DNA of 13,164 nucleotides from Pseudomonadota bacterium. Its GTDB lineage: Bacteria > Myxococcota_A > Polyangia > Polyangiales > Polyangiaceae. Below the pieces are notes generated by a model, which made no database searches, had not been told where the DNA came from, and worked only from the letters and a program-made list of their open reading frames with translations. The stretch's first letter is position 1. Each line of letters begins with the position of its first letter. A program made the position numbers and the translations under genes. Positions 5,781 through 12,175 of the stretch are shown one piece after another. Where the stretch lies: the NCBI GenBank assembly GCA_023460875.1, contig JAEWOQ010000091.1, forward strand, positions 1-13,164, in the 5' to 3' direction.

Positions 5781-8024
5781 TCACTCCGCGAGAAGGGGGG
5801 TCAACCAGGGCGCGTCCGCTGGTGGTTCGGTGCGGAGGCGCTCTGTCCAGGCCTCGTCGTCGAGGCGTTTGAAGTCGGAGGTGACGAGCTCGTGATAGCT
5901 CGCGGCGAGGCCAGCGTAGGCTCTGGGGCCCGTGCAGGTGTCGGCGGTGACGACCATGAGCCGCACCATGCCCGTGCCCACGTGGAGGACGTTGCCCACC
6001 ATGTTGCCCCCCGCGTCGGTGGGCTGGGTGTGCACGTCGGCGACGACGGGATCGTAGTTCGAGCTGGAGGAACGATCGAAGAAGAGCCGCGCGTACCAGC
6101 CCCTGGAACCCTCGGGCACGCAGCCGCCTTCGGCGAAGCCGACGGTGTCGTTCACGAAGGTCATGTGCTCCTCCGTGAAGGGGGTACCTTGACGCTGGTA
6201 CTCTGCCATCTCCTCGAGCAAGGCGGTGACCGCGTGCAGCTCCGCGAAGTAGTCGGACACCCTCTGCAAGGTCGCGCCAGGCGCGGTGCCCTCCAGCAGC
6301 TCGGTGACGGAGGCGCCCTTCTCCGCGAAGCGGCGCAGGGCCGCATAGAAGTCCGGGTACGGATCCACGTAGGCGTCCGGGAACTCGCAGGCGGCGCTCG
6401 TAGTGTAGGACTGCTTGGCGTAGAGGATGGTGTCGTGGCGCAGCTGGGCCCAGCTCGACAGCTGCGTGTTGAGCAAACGCCGTCCCCACGCCTCCGTGCC
6501 CGCGACGGAGGGGAGCCCTACCGCGCTCGGTTCTGTGACGAAGTCCCCCGGGGACAGGGCGCGCAGGGAGGACAGCCAGGTGTTGTACAGGTTCGCGCCC
6601 CAGAACTCGTCGCCGTGACGATCCGCGAGCAGGCGCACCTGCGCCAGGTCCGGCGCGTAGGAGTACTGCTCGAGCTGAGGCTCGAGGAGGGAGGCGGCGT
6701 GATCGTTGCCCAGGGCGGCGAAGGCGACGTCGAGAGGATCGGGCAGCATGCGCTGCGCCGCGGTCCGGTCCCAGGTCACGTTCGAGAATACGTGGGAGTC
6801 GAGCACGTAGCGCTGTCCGAACAGGGCGAAGCTGCGGTTGAGGGGCAGGGTCGCGGTGGAGCCGTCGCTCACCATGAAATGGCTGGCGATGCGTTGTGCC
6901 CCCCAGCCGCCGTCGATGAGGGCCTGCGCGAGCTCCGTGTCGGAGAGGGCCGCTGCGGCCTGTGTGCCGCCGAGGGACTCGAGCATCTCCGCTACCTGGG
7001 GCAGGGTCATGTAGTCGCTCTCCCCGACGAAGGCCTCGATGACACGATCGATGCGGTCGAAGCGCTCGCGCGCCGACGCGTCCACGAGGCCGCCGAGGGC
7101 GACAGTGGCGTCGAACTGGCTCCTGGAGAAGACCTGAGAGCCGTTCGCCTGGGTCTCGATCATCCGGAAATCGATGCGCCCCAGCCACATCATGGCCCGG
7201 AAGTACTGCTCGAGGGTGGGCGAGTCCGTGTAGTGCCCACGGGGCGCGAACTGGCTGAAGTCGATGACGCGGTCGACCCCGAACAGGGTCGCCCGCTCCA
7301 TGCCCTGCGCGGCGTCCGCCTGCTTGACCAGGCGCTTGACCTGGGCGGCGTCACCCCCGTGGGCGGGCGTCAGCACTTCTCCGCGTAGCATCGACGCCGC
7401 GACCGTGAGGTACACATCGAGATCGCCGCGCACCGACGGATCGCCGACGCTCCCGAGCTTGCCGCGCAGCTCGTCTAGCAGCTGCGTGAGCTCCACCACG
7501 AGGCCCACCTCTTCGAGGGTGCGGAGGACGTCGTCATAGGAGCGGTGCACGGCGTCGAGGATCGAGTCCGCGGAGATGTAGACGGGCAGATCCTCCGAGT
7601 AGATGGTCGTGTAGCCGAACACGAAGCTCGGGAACTCGTGCTGGCGTGTCACCACGAAGCCGTGCCGCTGGAGCGCCTCGGTCCCCGCCGCGTTCAGCCC
7701 GACGCTGGAGGCTTGGATGAGATCGAGGCCTACGGCTGCGAGGGGGTCGTAGCCGAGCTCCGTGAAGGACACCGCGTGGCGCTCGACGAGCTCGGTCGCG
7801 GTCAGGGAGCTCAGCTCCGCGAGCTGCTCCTGGAGGTCCGCCAGCTCGGCGGCGTCGGCGCTCGTGAGAGAGAGAGCGACGGCGACGGCGTCGTTCGGCT
7901 GACCATCGCTAGGCTTTGGGGCCCCCGGGGAGCTCGAGCCACAGGCGACGACGAGGCACGCGACCGTCGGGGACCACAGGGACGAGCGGAGACGGGGGAT
8001 GAACCCTCGGAGGATGGCAGCCAT
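5781..8024 (-). CDS. DUF3160 family lipoprotein
   Basis: The product is a 747-residue protein with a basic N-terminus, a hydrophobic stretch and a lipobox VVAC ending at Cys28, followed by a Ser/Gly/Pro linker. It should therefore be a membrane-anchored lipoprotein facing the periplasm or cell surface. The rest matches DUF3160: PVYISADSILDAVHRSYDD (147-165), GHYTDSPTLEQYFRAMMW (263-280), FGQRYVLDSHVF (402-413), WAQLRHDTILYAKQSYT (525-541), YVDPYPDFYAAL (552-563), VADVHTQ (661-667) and an acidic end (LDDEAWTERL). The family is mostly alpha-helical and has no known enzymatic role. The ATG is preceded by AGGAG only one base away, which is unusually close, but no other start is attractive. The gene lies 154 bases after the DUF3820 gene on the same strand and may or may not share its transcript. 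Confidence 0.87.
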   Translation of the reverse strand: MAAILRGFIPRLRSSLWSPTVACLVVACGSSSPGAPKPSDGQPNDAVAVALSLTSADAAELADLQEQLAELSSLTATELVERHAVSFTELGYDPLAAVGLDLIQASSVGLNAAGTEALQRHGFVVTRQHEFPSFVFGYTTIYSEDLPVYISADSILDAVHRSYDDVLRTLEEVGLVVELTQLLDELRGKLGSVGDPSVRGDLDVYLTVAASMLRGEVLTPAHGGDAAQVKRLVKQADAAQGMERATLFGVDRVIDFSQFAPRGHYTDSPTLEQYFRAMMWLGRIDFRMIETQANGSQVFSRSQFDATVALGGLVDASARERFDRIDRVIEAFVGESDYMTLPQVAEMLESLGGTQAAAALSDTELAQALIDGGWGAQRIASHFMVSDGSTATLPLNRSFALFGQRYVLDSHVFSNVTWDRTAAQRMLPDPLDVAFAALGNDHAASLLEPQLEQYSYAPDLAQVRLLADRHGDEFWGANLYNTWLSSLRALSPGDFVTEPSAVGLPSVAGTEAWGRRLLNTQLSSWAQLRHDTILYAKQSYTTSAACEFPDAYVDPYPDFYAALRRFAEKGASVTELLEGTAPGATLQRVSDYFAELHAVTALLEEMAEYQRQGTPFTEEHMTFVNDTVGFAEGGCVPEGSRGWYARLFFDRSSSSNYDPVVADVHTQPTDAGGNMVGNVLHVGTGMVRLMVVTADTCTGPRAYAGLAASYHELVTSDFKRLDDEAWTERLRTEPPADAPWLTPLLAE

Positions 8025-8178
8025 GCTCCTGGTGTTGCAAAGCCCGTGCCGTGCCTGTGCGTGGCGCTTGAGGGCAGGTTCGAGGACGGCGCAGAGGCAC
8101 TGGCGGGCCTCTCGGTGGCTCAGGGTGGCCCGTTGTGGCGCAGAATGTGCCGGTTCGCGACGGCGTGGCCGCGACGTC
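8025..8178. other. Intergenic region upstream of the DUF3160 gene
   Basis: These 154 bases lie between two - strand genes. They should contain the promoter of the DUF3160 gene if it is transcribed separately. I find no convincing -35/-10 pair, no long inverted repeat and no small ORF with a ribosome binding site. A 5-base TCGCG/CGCGA pairing near 8157-8172 is too weak to call. The CTTGAAC-N18-ACTCTC element is absent here. Confidence 0.5.
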
Positions 8179-8427
8179 TTAGGGGGAGGTGGACCCTGAA
8201 CCGGCGAGAGGGCGCACGAGCTCCGTCAGGCCGTTCGTCTTCACCTCGAAGGCAGAGGAGAGGAGCATCCCGAGCTTGCCCCTGGGGAAGCCCTGCCGCG
8301 CGAACCAGGCGAGATATGGCTCGGGGAGATCGAGCAACAGCCAGCCTTTGTACTTGCCGAACGGCATGCGCTGTCGAGCGAGCTCGACGAGCAGCTCGGG
8401 CTGGGAGACCAGATCGTCAGTCGCCAT
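8179..8427 (-). CDS. DUF3820 family small protein
   Basis: The product is an 82-residue soluble protein that matches DUF3820 nearly end to end. The diagnostic stretch is MPFGKYKG (21-28), then LLLDLPEPYLAWFARQGFP (30-48), KLG (51-53) and VKTNGL (62-67). The family includes Pseudomonas proteins described as putative quorum-sensing-regulated virulence factors, but its molecular function is not settled and should not be transferred here. The ATG at 8425-8427 lies inside the end of the upstream methyltransferase gene (11-base overlap), so translation is probably coupled. An AGGG sits about 5 bases before the start. The C-terminus is a short Gly/Ser tail. Confidence 0.85.
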   Translation of the reverse strand: MATDDLVSQPELLVELARQRMPFGKYKGWLLLDLPEPYLAWFARQGFPRGKLGMLLSSAFEVKTNGLTELVRPLAGSGSTSP

Positions 8428-9127
8428 GGGACCCTGGTGCTCTGGCTGATGACGCTCGAGGGGAGGAGGACCCTGGCGGCTCCGTGGACGTGCGCCGCAA
8501 CACGACGGTGAAGTTGTTGGCGGGCATGGGGAGGGTGCGCTCGTGGCGCAGCCCGACCTCGGCTCCTCGGGAGAGGAGCTCTTCGATGTCTCGCACGCCG
8601 TAGGACGGATTTAGGGAGAGGAGCCAACGTTCGAACTCCTCGTTGCTCGGCGCCGTGTGCTGGCCGCCCATCCTGTAGGGACCGTAGGTGATCAGGAGAC
8701 CACCGGGCTTGAGGTGACGCGCGGCGCCGCGCACTAGACCCGCGAGGGCGGCAGGCGGGGCGATGTGGATCATGTTGGCGCAGAACACCACGTCGACGAA
8801 GCCGCGACCGAGCTCACCTCCGTGAGCGCCAGCGGCGTCGCCGAGCCAGTCCTCCTCGGTGACGTCGATGCGTCGCGGCGGGAGCACGTTGTCGAGCCCC
8901 GCGTCGCGGCGCCAGGCCTCGATGCTCGCGAGCTGCTCGTCTCCGAGATCGCTCGGCAGAAACTGGAGCTTGGGCAGGTGCTGCGCGAAGTAGACGCAAT
9001 GCTCGCCGGTGCCGCTCGCGATCTCCAGTAAGACGCCCGTCGCCGGGAGCACGTCACGGAGCACGGCGAGGATCGGCTCCCTGTTGCGCGCGACCGCGGG
9101 CGCGCTCCGCTTCGCTTCCTGCCTCAT
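8417..9127 (-). CDS. DUF938 family SAM-dependent methyltransferase-like protein
   Basis: The product is a 236-residue class I methyltransferase-fold protein of the DUF938 family. Residues 14-23 (RNREPILAVL) start the family domain. The SAM-binding motif I is LLEIASGTGEH (33-43), with an acidic residue after the second strand (PSD, 58-60). Later come IDVTEEDW (87-94), CANMIHIAP (116-124), ITYGPYRMGG (146-155), APSNEEFERWL (159-169), GVRDIEEL (177-184) and LPMPANNF (199-206). The substrate is unknown. The frame stays open to an ATG at 9289, but those extra residues have no family similarity, so the ATG at 9127 is preferred. A 25-residue Ser/Pro/Ala-rich tail extends past the usual family end, and its coding sequence overlaps the start of the DUF3820 gene. 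The pair probably forms a two-gene operon. Confidence 0.87.
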   Translation of the reverse strand: MRQEAKRSAPAVARNREPILAVLRDVLPATGVLLEIASGTGEHCVYFAQHLPKLQFLPSDLGDEQLASIEAWRRDAGLDNVLPPRRIDVTEEDWLGDAAGAHGGELGRGFVDVVFCANMIHIAPPAALAGLVRGAARHLKPGGLLITYGPYRMGGQHTAPSNEEFERWLLSLNPSYGVRDIEELLSRGAEVGLRHERTLPMPANNFTVVLRRTSTEPPGSSSPRASSARAPGSHGD

Positions 9128-9180
9128 CGCGCCCCGCACGACGACGAGGTCCGGGGCTCCGCAGGCCCGCTCGCGGACCA

Positions 9181-9196
9181 GGGACGGAGCCGTCCC
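9181..9196. promoter_or_regulatory. 16-base dyad GGGACGGAGCCGTCCC, possible operator
   Basis: The arms GGGACGG (9181-9187) and CCGTCCC (9190-9196) are perfect reverse complements around two bases. The dyad lies 54 bases upstream of the methyltransferase ATG, in the region shared with the divergent QEGLA gene, a typical place for a dimeric repressor or activator site. No second copy was seen in the window and no regulator gene is adjacent, so operator function is a guess. Confidence 0.35.
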
Positions 9197-9350
9197 GGCG
9201 CACGACGTGACATACGGTTCGTCCCGCGCCGGGAGGTGTCGGGTCGAGCCGTGAGGGGGGTGCGGGCTGTCATGGATTCGTTCTGCCACGGAGCCGCTGG
9301 CGCGGCGAGTTGGAGCTCTGATAGCTTCGGAGGTCAGCGCGGCTCAGGAG

Positions 9351-9402
9351 CAACGCGCGGGAGCAACGCGCGGGAACAACGCGCGGGAACAACGCGCAGG
9401 AG
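9351..9402 (+). repeat. Four tandem copies of a 13-base repeat before the QEGLA gene
   Basis: The units are CAACGCGCGGGAG (9351-9363), CAACGCGCGGGAA (9364-9376 and 9377-9389) and CAACGCGCAGGAG (9390-9402). Copies differ by one or two bases. The unit length is not a multiple of three, so the array shifts frame with each copy, which argues against it being coding and for a gene start downstream. The last copy ends in AGGAG, which serves as the ribosome binding site candidate for the QEGLA gene. Such arrays can change copy number by slippage. Confidence 0.9.
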
Positions 9403-9412
9403 CGAGGTGCAG

Positions 9413-10717
9413 GTGAGTGACCCAGAATCGGGACCTTGGCGTTCCTACAAGGAGAAGGTTTCGAAGCTCGCGGAGCGGCTCGTCCGGGCACAACAACCCA
9501 TCCGGGTGCTCGATCACATCAAGTGGCCTGCGCAGGTGTTCGAGTCCTTCCGGAGCTCCGGCTGGAAGGAGCTGCCCCGGATCGGGCCGGACTACTACCA
9601 GAAGGTGCGCCTCGGCTACGACCTCGAGGCGAAGAAGGCCGAGCTGCGCGAGATCGAGCAGGACGTGGCCCGACAGCTCGGCAACAGCGACGGCGTCGGT
9701 CGCATCCTGGCGGAGAGCGCCAGCGAGTACGCCCGGGTGGTCGAGCTGTTGGAAGCCCGGGGGACGCCGGCGTTCTATGAGCTGAGCCGCCACCTGTACG
9801 GCTCGGCCCGTGACGTCTTCGCCGACGGGCTCGTCACCGTGCGGGACGTGGCCCACGACTTCTACGAGATCCTCACGCAGCTCGACGACTCTCTGCTCGG
9901 CCCGCAACCGAAGCGCGACATCCCAGCGACGGACGCGGTCGAGATATTGAACCAACGCATCTCCGCCGCCTTCGGTGAGAACGTGGTGCGAGTGATCCTC
10001 GATGACGGCATCGTGGCGGACGCCGCCGCCGGCAGCGACTACGTCAAGCTGCGCAAGGGCGTCTGGTTCAGTGATCGGGATCTGCGCATCCTCGAGGTGC
10101 ACGAAGGTTGGGCCCACGTCGGCACGAGCTTGAACGGGCAGCGCCAGCCAGTGGCGCGCTGGCTCGCGAAGGGGCCCCCGCGCACCGCGGCGACGCAGGA
10201 GGGGTTGGCGGCGCTCCTCGAGATCCTCACGATGGTGAGCTTCCCGAGCCGCGCGCGGCGCCTCAACGACCGGGTCCTCGCCGTGGAGAAGGCCGAGGAC
10301 GGCGCGTCGTTCCACGACGTGTTCGAGTGGTTCCGGACGGAGGGGTACGACGAGGAGGTCTGTTTCTGGAGCACGCAGCGGGTGTTTCGGGGCGGCATCA
10401 TCGAGGGGGGGGCGCCCTTCACGAAGGACATCGTCTACATGAAGGGCCTCGTCTCCAACTACAACTTTCTCCAGAGCGCCATCGCGGCTGGACGGCCGGA
10501 GCTCATCCGTTGGCTGTTCGTCGGCAAGGTGGCGCTGGAGGACATTCCCGTGCTCGCGGCGCGCGCCCACGAAGGGGTGGTGCGCCCGCCGCGCTACGTC
10601 CCAGCCCTCTTCGACGATCTCAACGGCCTGGCCATGTGGCTGGGTGTGAGCACGTTTTGGGGTCGGCTGAACACTCGGGCCGTACAGCACCATTACGAGC
10701 GTATGTTCGCGGGATAG
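9413..10717 (+). CDS. QEGLA-motif (DUF1704) putative zinc carboxypeptidase
   Basis: The product is a 434-residue protein of the DUF1704/TIGR02421 family, often annotated as flavohemoglobin expression-modulating QEGLA motif protein. It has the metal site of that family: HEGWAH (230-235, HExxxH form) and TQEGLA (261-266), whose Glu263 is the expected third ligand. Further family features are RVFRGG (323-328) and FTKDIVYMKGL (336-346). Eukaryotic relatives (MATCAP/KIAA0895L) are zinc tyrosine carboxypeptidases that act on tubulin, so a peptidase role is likely, with an unknown bacterial substrate. No signal peptide is seen, so it should act in the cytoplasm. The frame is open back to an ATG at 9236, but the extra residues are low-complexity and partly coded by the 13-base repeats. 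The GTG at 9413, with AGGAG at 9398-9402 and GAGG at 9404-9407, is preferred; ATG 9272 and GTG 9407 are alternatives. Confidence 0.87.
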   Translation: MSDPESGPWRSYKEKVSKLAERLVRAQQPIRVLDHIKWPAQVFESFRSSGWKELPRIGPDYYQKVRLGYDLEAKKAELREIEQDVARQLGNSDGVGRILAESASEYARVVELLEARGTPAFYELSRHLYGSARDVFADGLVTVRDVAHDFYEILTQLDDSLLGPQPKRDIPATDAVEILNQRISAAFGENVVRVILDDGIVADAAAGSDYVKLRKGVWFSDRDLRILEVHEGWAHVGTSLNGQRQPVARWLAKGPPRTAATQEGLAALLEILTMVSFPSRARRLNDRVLAVEKAEDGASFHDVFEWFRTEGYDEEVCFWSTQRVFRGGIIEGGAPFTKDIVYMKGLVSNYNFLQSAIAAGRPELIRWLFVGKVALEDIPVLAARAHEGVVRPPRYVPALFDDLNGLAMWLGVSTFWGRLNTRAVQHHYERMFAG

Positions 10718-10770
10718 GCCCTCGGGCCAGCGCTTTGAGCGACGCGGCGAACCGATTATCGTCCGCTCTC

Positions 10771-12108
10771 ATGGCAGAAAAGGAACTGGGGTCGGGTGGG
10801 TCGAGCGCGGCGGAGGACCTCGTCGTGGCGCCGGGGGACGCGGCGGGAGGGGGCACGGAGCCGCAGGCGAGCAGCTCGCTGCCACCCGCGAGCGCAGTGC
10901 GAGACGTCGGAGCGCCCGAGGAGCCGCGGGAAGCGACGGCGCCGCCAGAGAGCGCCATCGCCGCGCGGAGCCAGGATCGGTCCTTGCTCGCGGACGGGGA
11001 GATCGAGCAGATCATCGGGCTCGCCGATCCCGTCCTGCGGAACCTGCTCATCACACAATCCTACCATGAGCTGAGCGCCGCCTTGGCGGACATCATCGGC
11101 GATCGGGACGTCAACTGGTCGACCTTCGCCACTTGGGCTTCGAAGACCGCCGGCCTCTCCATCCGGGGCGAAGAGGTGCCCCAGTTCATCATGCGCGCGC
11201 TCGAGCTCGAAGAAGATCTCGAGAAGTACTTGCCCCCGCTCCTGCGCTCCTTGCTCGATCGTCTCGGAGTGATCGGGGGGCTGCGGCACGCCGTCCTCGC
11301 CACCGTGCGCGACGTGAGCGACGAGGTGGCGAAGGGGAACCTCAAGGTGTTCGAGGAGCTCGGGCCGATCTTTCGCAGCTTCATCCACGTGATGGAGAGC
11401 GGAGGTGAGCCCGAGGCCATCGAGGCTTTCGTGAGCTCTCTTCGTCCCGAACCCGTGGAGGAAGACGGACAGGAGCTGCTCCGCCTCGCGTTTCGCGACT
11501 ATGTCGTGGCCCTCCGGGCGACGACGGACGAGGAGTGCGGCGAGCGCATGCTGCTCGCGAACTGTCGCATCGGGCTCCATGAGCAGACGCGTTTGCAGCC
11601 GCACATCCAGGCGGCGATCGAGGCGCCCGTGGACCGCATCTTCGGGGAGCACTTGGTGCGGCAGCTGCCGGCGTACTTCTGGGGGCCCGGCGCCTGGCTC
11701 CTCAAGCTCTCCTTGCGGGGCCTGCGCCGTGAAATCAAGGAGACGTGGCGCGTGGTGGCCACCCGCCACGCTATGCGGCTCGCGCTCCCGGACGGGGACG
11801 AGATTTCCTTGGGAGAGGATGTGCCCGAGCTGCCGAGCGGGGTGCCGCCGGCCCTGGAGAGGCTGGATCTGCCGGAGCTGCGGGAGCTCTACCATCGCTA
11901 CCGAGATTGTGGGGCGGGCAGCGCCGCCAACGACTGGGCGGATCTCGCGGATCGGATGGGCTTCATCGTCGCGCTGTTCCGCAAGCGCCAGCAGGAGCTC
12001 AATCTGTTCAAGCCTCCTTTCCCCTCCGACCGGGAGCAGCAGATCCTCCAAGGGCTGATCCCCGCGGAGGAGCTCAATGACGTGCCGCCCGGCGAGCCCG
12101 TCGGGTGA
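10771..12108 (+). CDS. Conserved-looking protein of unknown function, 445 residues
   Basis: I do not recognise the family. Residues 1-70 are Gly/Ala/Pro/Glu-rich and probably disordered. From 72 to the end the protein looks compact and mainly helical, without a signal peptide or clear membrane span. Segments with the look of conserved motifs are ADPVLRNLLITQSYHELS (85-102), NWSTFATWASKTAG (115-128), IGLHEQTRLQPHI (267-279), AYFWGPGAWLLKL (301-313), DWADLADRMGFIVALF (388-403) and NLFKPPFP (411-418). His98, His269 and nearby acidic residues could bind metal, but that is speculation. It starts 53 bases after the QEGLA gene on the same strand, so they are likely co-transcribed. The ATG at 10771 has no clear ribosome binding site. 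The frame is open far upstream, but only as an overlap with the QEGLA gene. A TTG at 10735 is a weaker alternative start. Confidence 0.75.
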   Translation: MAEKELGSGGSSAAEDLVVAPGDAAGGGTEPQASSSLPPASAVRDVGAPEEPREATAPPESAIAARSQDRSLLADGEIEQIIGLADPVLRNLLITQSYHELSAALADIIGDRDVNWSTFATWASKTAGLSIRGEEVPQFIMRALELEEDLEKYLPPLLRSLLDRLGVIGGLRHAVLATVRDVSDEVAKGNLKVFEELGPIFRSFIHVMESGGEPEAIEAFVSSLRPEPVEEDGQELLRLAFRDYVVALRATTDEECGERMLLANCRIGLHEQTRLQPHIQAAIEAPVDRIFGEHLVRQLPAYFWGPGAWLLKLSLRGLRREIKETWRVVATRHAMRLALPDGDEISLGEDVPELPSGVPPALERLDLPELRELYHRYRDCGAGSAANDWADLADRMGFIVALFRKRQQELNLFKPPFPSDREQQILQGLIPAEELNDVPPGEPVG

Positions 12109-12116
12109 GCGGATCA

Positions 12117-12169
12117 GGGCGTCCAAGCGCCCGCGCGCGCTCTGTCGCGCTAGGCTGGGCCGGACGCCC
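12117..12169. terminator. Nested inverted repeat between convergent genes
   Basis: GGGCGTCC (12117-12124) pairs perfectly with GGACGCCC (12162-12169). Inside it GCCC (12129-12132) can pair with GGGC (12157-12160), and GCGCG (12135-12139) with CGCGC (12146-12150), giving a stepped hairpin. It occupies most of the 67-base gap between two convergent genes. There is no T tract, so it is at best a candidate bidirectional, Rho-assisted terminator. Confidence 0.4.
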
Positions 12170-12175
12170 GGCGCA

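Larger units (their letters stand above)
9128..9412. other. Divergent intergenic region
   Basis: About 285 bases separate the methyltransferase gene (-) from the QEGLA gene (+), so promoters for both should lie here. The region holds a 16-base dyad (9181-9196) and a 13-base tandem repeat (9351-9402). No convincing sigma-70 -35/-10 pair was found in either direction. The extent assumes the starts at 9127 and 9413; longer readings of both genes would overlap here. Confidence 0.55.

Noticed and set aside
5461..7188. Long - strand open frame of 575 codons
   Set aside because: It overlaps the DUF3160 gene in another frame on the same strand, has an Arg/Pro/His-rich product without any family motif, and runs past the DUF3160 stop into the convergent neighbour. 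High GC explains the lack of stops.
5892..7388. Long + strand open frame of 498 codons opposite the DUF3160 gene
   Set aside because: It is antisense to a gene with many family motifs, its product is low-complexity Gly/Val/Arg/Glu, and no ribosome binding site or domain supports it.
9344..10693. - strand open frame of 449 codons opposite the QEGLA gene
   Set aside because: Antisense shadow of a well-supported gene; it begins and ends without start or family signals and runs into the tandem repeat.
10735..10762. Possible promoter TTGAGC-16-TATCGT before the 445-residue protein
   Set aside because: It would leave a leader of only a few bases before the ATG, and the boxes are weak; co-transcription with the QEGLA gene is simpler.
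10108..10770. Upstream extension of the 445-residue protein
   Set aside because: This part of the frame lies wholly over the QEGLA gene and codes Arg/Gly/Ala-rich sequence. The ATG at 10771, just after the QEGLA stop, is the sensible start.
10756..12126. - strand open frame of 456 codons opposite the unknown 445-residue protein
   Set aside because: Since the sense gene is itself unrecognised this needed care. The sense product has balanced composition and motif-like blocks and follows the QEGLA gene, while the antisense product is rich in Arg, His, Pro and Leu with no motif.
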